DNA of 64,000 bases. Origin: Bidens hawaiensis (taxonomy: Eukaryota > Streptophyta > Magnoliopsida > Asterales > Asteraceae). The notes beneath the pieces were generated by a model. The model searched no databases and was not told the DNA's origin. It was given only the letters and a program-made list of their open reading frames with translations. Location: NCBI GenBank assembly GCA_021521415.1, contig JAIQDT010000027.1, positions 4,115,001-4,179,000 of the forward strand, given 5' to 3'. Position 1 is the first letter of the stretch. Each line of letters begins with the position of its first letter. The position numbers and the translations under genes are program-made. This document shows, in pieces, positions 54,063-64,000 of this stretch.

Positions 54063-54914
54063 CCGTCAAATGGATTCCCCAACTCTATCGTACCATACGG
54101 AAAACCCTTTTTTACCACATAAGGCCCCGCCCAGTTCGACGTCAACTTTCTCGCAAACAACCTAAAACAGGAATTATACAAAAATACCTTATCTCCCTCG
54201 TTAAACTCTTTTACTCTCTCCAACTTCCGATCATGAAGTATCTTTGTTTTCTCTTTGATGTTCAATTATCGAGCATATGCTGCATCCCGAAGCTCCTCCA
54301 ACTCATGCATTTGAAAGAATCTTTTTCTAGCCGCTTTGTTGAGATCTAGATTAACTTGTTTTACGGCCCAAAGAGCACGATGTTCTAATAACACAGAGAT
54401 GAAAAATTTTTCGATATATGATCATGAAATGTGTGGTTCTTAATGGTGCTTTTTATGCGGTTCGGAATACCCGTAATGCATCATCAAGCTTGTCGGACAA
54501 TCTTTTCGACTCTTCTCTATGGTATTCTCTAGAATCCTCTTTACTCTTTTGTTTGTATTTTCAAATTGACCGTTCGTTTGAGGATGGAACGCGGTGGACA
54601 AACGGTGAGTGGCAATGTAGTGAGCTAATGCCTTTTCGATGATCTCGTTGCAAAACCGAGTGCCACGGTCACTTATGAGTATGCGCCGCTTCACCCTTGA
54701 GGCGCGGAATGGGCCATAAAATCAATGCCACAAATATCAAATATTTCAAAGAATTGGATTGGGTTTTGAGGCATTTCATTTTTAGTGGAATATTTCCATT
54801 AAGTTGGCAAGAATCACATATCCTAAAAACTCTATAGCATCCTTAACAACCGATCGTTAATAGACCCCACAACTAAAAACTTTCCGTGCAGTGGCATGAC
54901 GACCATGGTGACCT
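54063..54914 (-). pseudogene. Element G integrase repeat, short copy (852 bp)
   Basis: C-terminus 54265-54063 is open: KTKILHDRKLERVKEFNEGD, KVFLYNSCFRLFARKL, then [20 protein letters not shown] running straight on into the next copy's zinc domain. The core (54694-54440) is the best preserved: LISDRGTRFCNEIIEKALAH, STAFHPQTNGQFENTNKRVK, RILENTIEKSRKDC. About 130 bp is missing near 54680, removing the first catalytic Asp region. Confidence 0.8.
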
Positions 54915-55892
54915 CCCGTCAACTTGATTCTCCAACTCTACCGTACCATACGGAAAAACATTTTTTTACTACCTAAGGCCCCGTCCACTCGACTTAAACT
55001 TCCCACAAACAACTTCAACTTGGAACTATACAAAAATACCTTATCTCCCTCATTAAACTCTTTTACTCCCTTCAACTTCCATTCATGAAGTATCTCTGTT
55101 TTTCTCTTTGATGTATAGTGATCGAGTATATGCCGTGTCCCTAAGCTCCTCAAACTCATGCATTTGAAAGAATCTTTTCCTAGCGTCTTTGGTAAGATCT
55201 AGATTTACGGATTTTAGGCCTAAAGAGCACGATATTCTATATCCACATAGAGATGAAAATTTTTTCCGTATACTTTATATGGACTTCATTCCTAATGTAA
55301 CTTTATATGCAGTTCATAATGCTAACAGTGCATTATCAAGCTTGTCCGACCAATCTTTCCGACTCTTCCCTATGGTAATGTCTAGAATCCTCTTTACTCT
55401 TTGGTTTGTATATTTGACTTGCCCTTCGTTTTAGGATGGTACGCGGTGGACAAACGGTGAGTGACTATGTAGCGAGCTAATGGTAGGTAGAGCTTATGAT
55501 GGCGTTGAAAATATGAGTGCCACGGTCACTTATGATGGCCCTCGGGGTACCGAAACGATTGAATAGATTTTTGTGAAATTTCACGGCTACTCGGGCATTA
55601 TATGTAGGTAGAGCTTGAGCTTCAACCCACTTTGTAACATATTCAATCACCACGAGTATGTACCATTTCCCACTAAGGCGGGGAACGGTCCATTAAATTA
55701 ATGCCCCAAACATCAATTATTAGAGGACTTGGAATAAGTTTTGAGGCATTTCGTTTTTAGATGATATATTGCCAGCACGTTGGCAAGCATCACATCTTCT
55801 AACAAACTCTAGAGCGTCCTTGACAACCGATGGCCAATAGAACCCACAGTCAAAAAATTTCTGCGCAGTGGCTAGAGGACCATGGTGACCAC
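54915..55892 (-). pseudogene. Element G integrase repeat, full copy (978 bp)
   Basis: C-terminus open 55159-54938 (KTEILHEWKLKGVKEFNEGD then KVFLYSSKLKLF). Contains a small internal displacement: TGGTAGGTAGAGCTTATGATGG is inserted near 55480, repeating a phrase found about 120 bp away. Confidence 0.72.
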
Positions 55893-56640
55893 CCGTGAAC
55901 TGGATTCTCCAACTCTATTGTACCATAAGGAAAAATGTTTTTTTTTACCATCCACTTCCACTTCAGCTTTCCCATACACAACTTCAACCGAGAATTATAC
56001 TAAAATATCTTATCTCCATCGTTAAACCTTTTTAGTCCCTTCAACTTCCGATCATGAAATAACTTTGTTTTCTCTTTGATGTTCAATTAGCGAGCATATG
56101 CCGCATCCAGAAGCTCCTCAAACTCCTGGATGTGAAATAATCTTTCCTAGCCGCTCTGGTAAGTTTAGATTTACGGAGTTTAGGCCCTAAGAGCACGATG
56201 TTCTATATCCACAAATGACAATTTTTTCCATGTACAATCAAGAAGGGGATGGTGCCTGATGGTGCTTTATATGGGGTTCGAAACGCCCACAATGCGTCAT
56301 CAAGTTTGTCGGACCAATCTTTCTGACTCTTCGCTATAGTATTCTCTAGAATCCTCTTTACTCTTTGGTTTGTATTTTCAACTTGACCGTTCGTTTAAGG
56401 ATGGTACGCAGTGGACAAATAGTGAGTGAATATATAGGGAGCTAACGCCTTTTTGATGTTGGAGTTGCAAAAATTAGTTCCACTATCACTTATGATGGCT
56501 CTCCGGTCACTGAAAATACTGAATAGAATCTTGAAAATTTCACGTCTACTCGGGCATTATTTTTAGGTAGAGATTGAGCTTCCACCCACTTTGAGATATA
56601 GTCAATCTCCACGAGTATGTATCAATTCTCTCTAGTTGCG
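55893..56640 (-). pseudogene. Element G integrase copy fused to RT
   Basis: Core and C-terminus as in the other copies but without a zinc domain. At about 56640 it joins directly to RT sequence, deleting the RT end, RNase H and integrase N-terminus. This copy marks the upstream end of the array. Confidence 0.72.
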
Positions 56641-57330
56641 GGGACTTGAAAGTTTTTCTTGTACCTCCAACGCGATAGAGATTTGAAAGTAACCCAAAAC
56701 CCGTCGAGGAAACAATAGAGTTGTTTCTCCACTAAACTCTCCAACATCGAATCGAAAATGGTAGAGGAAAAATGGTCGGTCCAGGTGGCGTCATTTAATT
56801 TAAAAGAATCAATGCGCACACGCCAATCGGTGACTGTACGCGAAGAAATAGGCTCGTTCTTTTTATTTGTCCAACTATCACACCTCCTTTCTTCTGGAAG
56901 ACTTGGGTTGGGCTCACCCAAGGGGAATCAGATATGGGGTATATCATCCCGGCATCCATAAACCTCAACACCTCCTTCTTTACACTTCCTGCATGTTTGG
57001 GTTTAGACGCTTTGAGGTTTCACCACCGCTTTATATTCACCCTCCATCAAAATCAGGTGAGTACAATCTGCGGGGATTATGCCTTGAAAATCTAAAGTCT
57101 CCATAAAATCGATCTTCTATGGAATCCCAACACCTCAAGTAGTTTCAACTTCTCCTCCTTCGTCAACATAGAAGAAACAATGACGGGGAAACATGAAACC
57201 TCTCCTATATAGGCGTACTCTAAGTGCGAAGAAGGACCTTAAGCTCTAAAGAAACAGGTATCTTAATAGGAATGCTATCACTCTCACATACAATCTGACT
57301 CACCTCCATCAATTCTAGATTTTAAACCGA
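56622..57330 (-). pseudogene. Element G reverse transcriptase fragment
   Basis: Open 56921-56622: PISSRTVTDWRVRIDSFKLN, DATWTDHFSSTIFDSMLESL, VEKQLYCFLDGFWVTFKS. This matches the gypsy RT block TVTGWRVCIDYRKLNDATRKD...FYCFLDGFSGY; the first catalytic Asp is in FLDGF. Upstream (57330-56925), decayed text gives the GMIYPISDSPWVSP region. The YxDD box is lost in the deletion. Confidence 0.82.
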
Positions 57331-58488
57331 ATTCACGTTGGTTCGTGGCTAAATTTGGTTATTCTGATTATTGTGTTTTGTTATTTATATGGTTAGTTGG
57401 GTGAAAAATCCATGGAACCAATGGGCACTCCTACTATCCATTTTTCAGTTTGTTTTATGTTTTTGTTGGAGTTCATCATACATGGTGGTTCACGGGAAGC
57501 TATATTGTATTCTTAATTCGTTAATTAGTTGGGGCAATCAAAATGCCATGTAACGCTCATGGGCTGTCTAACTCAGTTGCTTTTATTCGTTAGTTTTGTT
57601 GGCCATTCAAATTTCCATAAAGAGCTCACGGGAGGCCAACATCCACAAATATATTTCATTAGTTTATTGTAAAGTTAACTTAATATAAAAAAAAACTAAA
57701 TTTTAAAATGACTTATCTGATCATGTAGTCATCATACGTTAATCATATGGACTACATCATCTAATAATTGTTAAAGCAATGTACCCCTCTCATCTTGTAA
57801 TCTTTTACTTTTAATCCCTATGACTCAAATCCATTTAATTCTTACCGCAACGCTATTATAAGTTGTCTACATACTTAAACATTTTATTATTCTATTGTTT
57901 TCTTCAACTTATCCTTCATCTTATAAATCTTTATTTTGGTCCTCATAGAGTGTCTCACCTAAGCAACCACCATCGTCCTCGACATAAATAGTCTAGTTCT
58001 CACGAAAACCGCGTTTATATCCAAGGAATTAACTGTTGCAACCTCTAAAATATAAACTAAAATTCAAAACATGAATGCAACCAATTCAAACTTGTTCATT
58101 AAATTCCTTGATTGAAATCTTAATTCATTTACCTCTACTCATCCTCGAAACAACAACAACAACAACAACGACAACAAGCACAAGTCTAATCATAAGAACT
58201 ATGATTTTAATCAAGTCAATCATCAACCTTGACAAGATCCAAGTTTCTTGAGCAAGAAACTCTCCATCGGTATTCACTCGTTATGCCCCACTAGTAACTT
58301 TCATCATTCGACTCAATCATCTTGTTGTTTTTGCACCCAGTGTAATCGCTTCGACCATCCTTGCATATACTTTCCTTACACCGTCTAACGCAAAAGTTGT
58401 CCCGCAAAAGCCTACTCCTCATGCTCAATCTGATGCCCCTATTACCCGTGCGAGATACCATACAGGAGATGCAAATCCTCTCAGCTAT
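57331..58488. other. Unassigned sequence
   Basis: No domain or repeat family recognised. Contains a (CAA)n-like run at 58150-58175 and a loose duplicate phrase (CACGGGA(A/G)GC then AT, with TAATTCGTTA/TATTCGTTAG) near 57495 and 57625. Confidence 0.4.
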
Positions 58489-58815
58489 ATGTGCCCTCAG
58501 ATTTTCCATTCCAATCAAGTTCAAACTATAGTTACACCTTACAACATTACCCATCAAGTCCAGTCGTATAGATCCCCTATCCTTCAAGCTTCTCTCGTCA
58601 AGCAAGATCACCCATACTTAACCCAAACTTATCGGATTCCGCACCCGCAAGTTCAAGTTTACCAAGCCAACTCTAACCGATCAACCCTCTTGCAAACCGT
58701 TCGAGCTCCAGTTTCCCAAGCGATGTTGAATCAATATAACTTGACCGCTCAAGCTCTCATGGATCAAATCACTCAAGATGCTCAAGTTTCAGGGTTCCAA
58801 GACATATGCAACTGA
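58489..58815 (+). CDS. Hypothetical Gln-rich open frame, weak
   Basis: 108 codons, starting MCPQIFHSNQVQTIVTPYNI and ending MDQITQDAQVSGFQDICN. Rich in Gln, Ser, Tyr and Thr, with no domain I recognise; an open run also extends some way upstream of the Met. It lies 650 bp before a plus-strand gypsy polypurine tract, so it may be a fragment of element H. A genuine gene is unlikely. The reverse strand is also partly open (58611-58291), which suggests base-composition effects. Confidence 0.25.
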   Translation: MCPQIFHSNQVQTIVTPYNITHQVQSYRSPILQASLVKQDHPYLTQTYRIPHPQVQVYQANSNRSTLLQTVRAPVSQAMLNQYNLTAQALMDQITQDAQVSGFQDICN

Positions 58816-59465
58816 AGATTTAAGCTACTAAGAAGACTTTGTTGCTTGTCGTATTCTATCTTAGTTGAATTAGATTATTGCTTCGTATCGACTATCTAAT
58901 AAATTTTGAAATAACGTTTTTACAAATTTTTGAAATACTAATTAAGATTTTCTATTGTTATGCCCCTCTAATAAAGTTTAAAATTATCTAAGGGTTGTTT
59001 TATAAAAATCTCCATTTTAATAACTAAATTATAAACTTTTGCCTATTTAAAGACGTCTCACTTAAAACTCCTTTCCCTAAAGGATTTCTATTCTCAAAAA
59101 TTATATTTTCAAACGTTTTGTAAATACAAACGATGTGACGAATCATCTGGACCATTCGACGATGAAAATAACTATGGCCTATAACATAATTATCGAAGTT
59201 CTCGCATGGAAATCATGATGCCTAAGTTTGAGTGACATAATATTGAATTGAAAGTAGTTGGGGGTAACTGTACAAATTTAAAGATGATAAGGACATGGTG
59301 GATACGCCGCTGGTACATCTTCTATATAAGGGCCCTTATCGGATTTTTGTTTGGAGCGTTATTTTAATTATTCAAAGTCCGGTGTTATGATAAATTTTTA
59401 AATTTTATTTTAAAATGTCTTTTCCACAAACATTAATGGTGTTGTTGTAGTATTCTTTAATTTCG
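58816..59465 (+). other. Unassigned, probably element H internal region
   Basis: AT-rich, no frame of note. Assigned to H only because it ends in a polypurine tract. Confidence 0.35.
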
Positions 59466-60537
59466 AGACGAAATTCCCTAAAGTAGGGGAGACTGTAACA
59501 AGTTGGATTTTCCAATCAAACGTTTATCTGTAACCCGACCCGTTTTATTCTCGGGAAAATTTATTAGTAAAAATATCGCGTTTATCGAGAATTATTTTTA
59601 TGTTTATAATCATTTATTATATTTATTCACATTATTAAAATAAATTTTGAAACATATACATCTTTTAACCGTATACTAAACTTTTACCCTTAAATGTTGT
59701 CATCACTAATCTACAAGGACAAAACTGTAATATCTATTAATTATAACCATCCAACCCATATAGCCATCAATCAACCCATATCCGTGATCCAAATATCAAA
59801 CCCAGAAACCCGTTTAGTAATCTTGCACCACAATTATCGTATAAGTTATCAAATTGATTTATGATCTTTGTTAAGCTTGCCTAAACGAACCTTACCGATA
59901 TAAATGATTAGGAAATTATGATCACGATTTTCTATTTTAAACGAAAATATCTTTAATCATATTAGGGTTATAAGTTTAGAGGTTAATATACAACTATTAA
60001 ACCGGTCTTCACAACAATAACCATGTCGCAAACAATAGCCCCATCACTGATTTGATTTTAACATCTCGTTATTGCCGGCTTCATGTGGAGATAATTAACC
60101 CACTATTTATCATCGTTTGAGGTATTATGATATACATATTTGGTCGTCTTTGAAAGCTCTTTATTAACCCTAACTTTAATTGAGTCAATTGTTAACGGAT
60201 ATCCAATTTAATATTCTAGGGTTTATGTTTGTTAATGAGCTGCGTCTGTTTATGTTTATTTAATTTCAGAGTCGGGTTTGATCAGATTAACACCCTAACC
60301 CATATGGCTAGGGTGATTTTTTTAAATATGTTGGGGCTGGAGGTCGCGGGTTCGAACCCCCTAAAGAACCGTCTTTTTTTTATTCTTTTATTATTAACCC
60401 CTTCAGATTTTATTAGTATAGTAAAATCATTTAGTTAATATTATATATAACATAAACCTTGTAATTAATTATTAGTTTGTTAACCGACATATTAATCAAT
60501 CACTTTTACGATCATTGGTTAAAAAAAAACCTTAAAA
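59466..60537 (+). mobile_element. Element H: gypsy 3' end, polypurine tract and LTR start
   Basis: TTTCGAGACGAAATTCCCTA then AAGTAGGGGAGAC precedes TGTAACAAGTTGG at 59495. This parallels element D's GGGGACGAAATTTCTTAAC...GGGAGAA/TGTGACATCC. The LTR therefore starts at 59495 on the plus strand. I could not find its 3' end, so the stated end is a guess. Confidence 0.6.
60296..60375 (+). repeat. tRNA-like A/B box segment, possible SINE head
   Basis: TGGCTAGGGTGA near 60305 resembles a pol III A box, and GGGTTCGAACCCC near 60348-60360 is a good B box, spaced as in tRNA-derived SINEs. A T run follows at 60371. It does not fold as a full tRNA: no acceptor stem pairing is seen. Confidence 0.35.
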
Positions 60538-60900
60538 CTTGTCGGTGTAGTGCATATGTGCACTAATGCCTATTGCATATATACAATAGTGTTTAATTGC
60601 ATAAAATACAATAGAATTGCATTATACAATACACACTATTGAATATATGTCAATTCAACACTAATAATTGAATGCAATACACACTATCACATATATGTAA
60701 TACAACAATAATGCACATAAGCACTATATCGATTTTTTTTGTTTTTGTATATTATATAATACTATTCCACATATAAAATACAAACAATAGCATATATGCT
60801 AATCAACAGTGTTGCACATATAAAAATACACACTAGTGCACATATGTATTAAGAAAAAATCGATCTATTGCATATATGCATTACAACGAGTTTTTATTTA
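60538..60900. repeat. AT-rich tract of TGCATATATGCA-like words
   Basis: Many near-palindromic words (GTGCATATGTGCAC, TTGCATATATACAA, GCATATATGC, TGCACATATGTA) separated by ACACACTA and AATACAA. No coding potential. ATCGATTTTTT near 60729 and AAAAAATCGAT near 60856 form an inverted pair enclosing part of it. Confidence 0.6.
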
Positions 60901-61057
60901 ACTTTTTTTTAATTTTGATATTTTTTTGTGATAAAGAATAACATGTAAGAAGGATGAAATAAAAAAAAATAAAAATATGTTTTTTAAGTAAATTAAAAAT
61001 ACTTCATTATTAGTTCCCTAGTTCTCTCTCTCAAGAGGAGTTCTCTCTTGATCATTT

Positions 61058-61059
<2 letters not shown>
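60901..61059. other. AT-rich spacer with short hairpin
   Basis: Ends with TCAAGAG-GAGTTCT-CTCTTGA (about 61031-61051), a 7 bp stem, before the TA run. Confidence 0.4.

Positions 61060-61117
<58 letters not shown>
61060..61117. repeat. (TA)n microsatellite
   Basis: About 28 uninterrupted TA pairs. Confidence 0.97.
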
Positions 61118-61121
<4 letters not shown>

Positions 61122-62322
61122 AAACTAAAACCCCTCTTCAATTATTAAAAACCTATATATTTTAAGTTCAAGAGAGAAATAAGATTATTGCGAGAAATGC
61201 GAGAAGTCATCTCAACCAATCACATAATTTCTTTATTATTTTCAATTTATTTAATTAGAAGGGTATATTAGTAAATTATCTACTTTTGTTATTTTGGCAA
61301 CTAATAATTATTAATAGGAAGTTACCAATAGTTATTATTTTATTTTATTATGTTTTATTACCTTTGTTAATTCTTAGTTTGTTTGCAAACTAATTAATGA
61401 TTTTGCTAACATTATCAGAATAATATAATATAGCGTTATGCGTATTCAATATTTTGGAATTATCTCGAATATAAGTTACTACCTACATAACCAATAACAA
61501 TCCCTACGCAGCCGCATAGCCATTACCTACACAGTCAATAATGATCCCCACACAGCCAATAAGAATCCCTACACCAACTACATGGTAGTGTACATAGTTA
61601 CTACCTACACAACCAATACCAGCTACATAGTTACTATCTACACAACCAATAACAATCCCTACTACACAACCAATAACAATCCCTACATAACCACATAGCT
61701 ACCACTTTACACAACAATTAATGATCCCACACAATACTTAAAACTAATATATGTACTCCACAATAATCATGATATCCTATATAACAGATAAATTTCAAAC
61801 ACGTGTATCATGTAGATTTGCATACACAAATATTTTGAATTTCTATACCTCGTATTGTAGAAGATACCCCTACACATTTGTAGTTAAAAAGGTCTAGATA
61901 CACAAATAACCTGAAGCATGCACAAGTATAAAAAATATAATCATATACGTATATCATATTTTAGTTAATACATTAACATAACCTAGCAGTATATAATATA
62001 ATCAAACGTAAAATAAAGTGCTAAAAAACATAATTTTGGATTCCATGATACCAGAAATATGTAATTAAGTCTATAATGATATTTGAGATTGAGGCTATAA
62101 TTGGAGGGTATTTAATTCATTAATTGTGATATGCACGTTAGTTTTGAATGAGGCTAAACCAAAAATACTAAAACACCCTTTTTGGTATTAAAGTTCATTA
62201 ATATGGTATATAAAAATTACAAGAATGCCATTTCAAGTAATGACCATTGATCAAACAAAATCAATGGATGAGATTTATTTTTCGCAATTCTAACAGTAAT
62301 ATCATTTCTCTCCTGAACCATC

Positions 62323-62325
<3 letters not shown>
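61118..62325. other. Unassigned AT-rich block between two TA repeats
   Basis: Bracketed by TA runs, which raises the chance of a TA-targeted transposon, but I find no terminal inverted repeats. It contains the CTACACAACCAATAACAATC repeats described separately. No gene. Confidence 0.4.
61485..61725. repeat. Irregular ~20 bp repeat: CTACACAACCAATAACAATCC
   Basis: The phrase recurs with changes near 61480, 61524, 61545, 61600, 61637, 61662 and 61680 (ACCAATAACAATCCCTAC-type). Period is irregular, so it looks like a decayed minisatellite. Confidence 0.65.

Positions 62326-62372
<47 letters not shown>
62326..62372. repeat. (TA)n microsatellite
   Basis: About 23 uninterrupted TA pairs. It gives rise to a spurious IYIYIY reading frame. 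Confidence 0.97.
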
Positions 62373-62376
<4 letters not shown>

Positions 62377-62454
62377 CATATCACGTTAATTCACATATTA
62401 AAAGTAGAGTTCAAGTATTTTATAAAATATTATATTTATATATACATTATTATT

Positions 62455-64000
62455 GTCACACCCCGACTAGGTAGTTGCGGAAGCGTAAAACGGGAATGTA
62501 ACAGATAATACTTGTATCAACAACATTGTTTATAAAGAAATTCACAAACTAATTTACATCATATTACATGGGTTGGTACTATGTTTACAAACTAGATGAC
62601 AATCACATAACCGGTTTACGAGCTTTTTATTTAATATTATATATCTGCGTCTATTCACAGCTATTCAACTCTCATTCTAACACCAAGCACGTAAGCATAT
62701 CATTCCACTTTTGCTTTACCTGAAAAACATGTTAAAACGGGTCAACTACGTCTAGTTGGTGAGTTTCAAGTTTCACGAGTATCAACGAAATCAGTATACG
62801 AGTTCGTAAAGTTACAGTGTGTATGTATACATGTATGTGTATGATGTGTTATACTAAGCCACAAGTGAAACCGAAACGAGCTAAAACACATGGCCACCCC
62901 TGCCCATGCACTCCCGTTGGCATTTAACAGCCACTTTGCCTCAAGTATGTACTATGTCTAACACCACATAGCAGAATGTAATAAGTATAAATGACAATGT
63001 GCAACTGGGTTAACATGTTCCGGCATACCCCACCGGCTCTGTCAGTTGGGTTTGTCAAACCGATAGTACTATCCACACGTCACCGGCACGAAGTTAATCA
63101 CTTGTGTTTGTTGGGACTTTCAAGTGTTAGTACTTTGATAATTCACATCATCACATGTTTTCAAGTATATAAGTATATGTAAACATGCTTTCCACCCTAA
63201 AAGTTCGTTAAACAGTTTAGAAAGTGGGGGTCGTGAAACTCACCTTATCGTAGTTCGCACAGAAATTATGTATCAATAGGTCAGGTGCCTCGCTTATAGC
63301 CTGATACCTATAAACGGTATCGTATTGTTAATACTAGTACAGTGTTCAAGTTAATCGGGCTGTATAGATAATCTGGGTATAGCTGTTAGGCCCAGAACAT
63401 GACCATAGTCTTAGACTGTGACGTTGTATACTATGAAATGTTTAAAACTGGATTTGGCTCAGTTTCACCGTTTCCCGAGCCTAGCCCAGTTGATCGTTTA
63501 TGCGTTTCGGGATTAGGTAAGATCACATAAACTTAAGTAAATATATTGATTGATAAAATGATTTGATTTATGAAAGAATTTTAAGGTTTCGGTATCTGGT
63601 TTGATCGCAGGGTTCGTTTCCGTTTTCACACGGGTTTGATTATACGAAACACGTACAATCCACCCGAATTGTCCGGAATTCTCGTAAAAAGTTCGTTTTT
63701 ATCAATTTCATTCAAAAATATGATATTTGACCACTTTTTTATATTTTGACATACCAGTCGGTCCGTTAAACACAAAACTGCCGGTTTCGTTAAAACAATT
63801 ATAATTTAAATCTTTGATTAATCATAACTGAATATGTGCTTATATATAAATTATGTAAATTTTTTTATAAATACATTAAAGCATGGAGAATTTTATAAAA
63901 ATATTTTCAGAAATTTTATGATTAATTATTTATTTATAAAAATTCATTTAATAGGTTATAATCGTATAATAAATGGCCTGTTTATATCAAACGACCTCCG
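62455..64000 (-). repeat. Element I: Tekay-like gypsy LTR, partial
   Basis: Begins TGTCACACCCCGACTAGGTA; on the minus strand this ends ...GGGGTGTGACA, the same terminus as element D's LTR, and CCGTTTTACGCTTCCGCAA matches D too. Near 62720-62770 it carries the shared phrase for ACTCACCAACTA...GTTGACC. It continues past the window edge. I see no domain in the window that belongs to its interior. Confidence 0.85.

Larger units (their letters stand above)
52665..57330 (-). mobile_element. Element G: Athila/Tat-like gypsy remnant with tandem integrase segment
   Basis: Minus strand: RT fragment (57330-56641) fused to an integrase core, then repeated blocks of integrase C-terminus joined directly to the next zinc domain and core. 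The landmark CCCGTCAA (sense: TTGACGGG) recurs at 53087, 54062, 54914 and, as CCCGTGAA, 55892, spacings 975, 852 and 978. No gag, protease, RNase H or LTR is seen. Sequence style (NELEE-like helix, KVFLYNSCFRLF) points to the Athila/Tat group. Confidence 0.8.

Noticed and set aside
58291..58815. Host gene around 58489
   Set aside because: Short, Gln-rich, no domain, and open on both strands. Listed only as a weak hypothetical frame.
60300..60375. Functional tRNA gene
   Set aside because: A/B boxes are present, but there is no acceptor or anticodon stem pairing.
62247..62474. Open frame with IYIYIYIY
   Set aside because: Produced by the TA microsatellite; not a protein.
1..64000. A complete host gene, rRNA or microRNA
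   Set aside because: I found no exon-like series, rRNA match or convincing hairpin precursor by eye. Small RNA genes cannot be excluded without folding tools.

Overview
This window looks like repeat-dense nuclear DNA of a flowering plant, and I found no convincing intact host gene. It is AT-rich and almost filled with nested, broken LTR retrotransposons of both plant superfamilies (Ty3/gypsy and Ty1/copia). There is also a plastid-derived insert, several minisatellites and two tandem arrays built from retrotransposon coding sequence. The accessory ORF downstream of copia pol, and long-LTR Tekay-like gypsy elements ending GGTGTGACA or GTTACA, recall Asteraceae genomes to me. That placement is a recollection, not something tested here.

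Layout, using my own letters. A (1-9086, minus): old Tekay-like gypsy element with a partial left LTR, degenerate pol and gag, an initiator-Met tRNA primer site and a 3.0 kb right LTR. B (pieces from 9087 to 52123, minus): an old copia element cut apart by later insertions. Read on the minus strand it runs gag (52123 down to 50268), linker, zinc knuckle, protease and pre-integrase (38803 to 36649), integrase (34680 to 34435), RT/RNase H (about 13700 to 12818) and accessory ORF (10438 to 9087). C (13791-25621, minus): a copia element whose interior is a head-to-tail array of nine ~1.18 kb chimeric units. D (25622-34434, plus): Tekay-like gypsy element with an intact gag ORF, decayed pol, a full 3.7 kb 3' LTR and only a 313 bp stub of 5' LTR. 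A solo gypsy LTR (34681-36648) with a perfect AGGAG target duplication sits in B's integrase. E (38804-50267, plus): copia element of C's family with paired LTRs and a GAATC target duplication; its pol is missing and a second copia element, F (about 42400-49002, minus), lies inside it. N (50935-51530): two non-adjacent pieces of plastid ycf2 joined and inserted into B's gag. G (52665-57330, minus): Athila/Tat-like gypsy remnant whose integrase segment is repeated head to tail about five times. Then come unassigned sequence, a gypsy 3' end (H, plus strand, from 59466), simple repeats, and a partial Tekay-like LTR (I, 62455-64000).

No gene set here forms a host pathway. The coding remnants are the usual retroelement set: Gag with zinc knuckles, protease, reverse transcriptase, RNase H and integrase. 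Most carry stops or frameshifts. The cleanest reading frames are D's Gag (27779-28711), C's partial Gag (24363-25016), F's integrase, RT and RNase H blocks (42682-45525), and A's RNase H (1738-2157).

The most notable signals are the nine-copy chimeric copia array, the independent integrase array in G, the rearranged ycf2 insert, and clusters of TTGACC/GGTCAA (W-box core) motifs in copia leaders. The arrays look like retrotransposon coding DNA becoming satellite DNA by unequal exchange. I see no CRISPR array, operon or prokaryotic feature.
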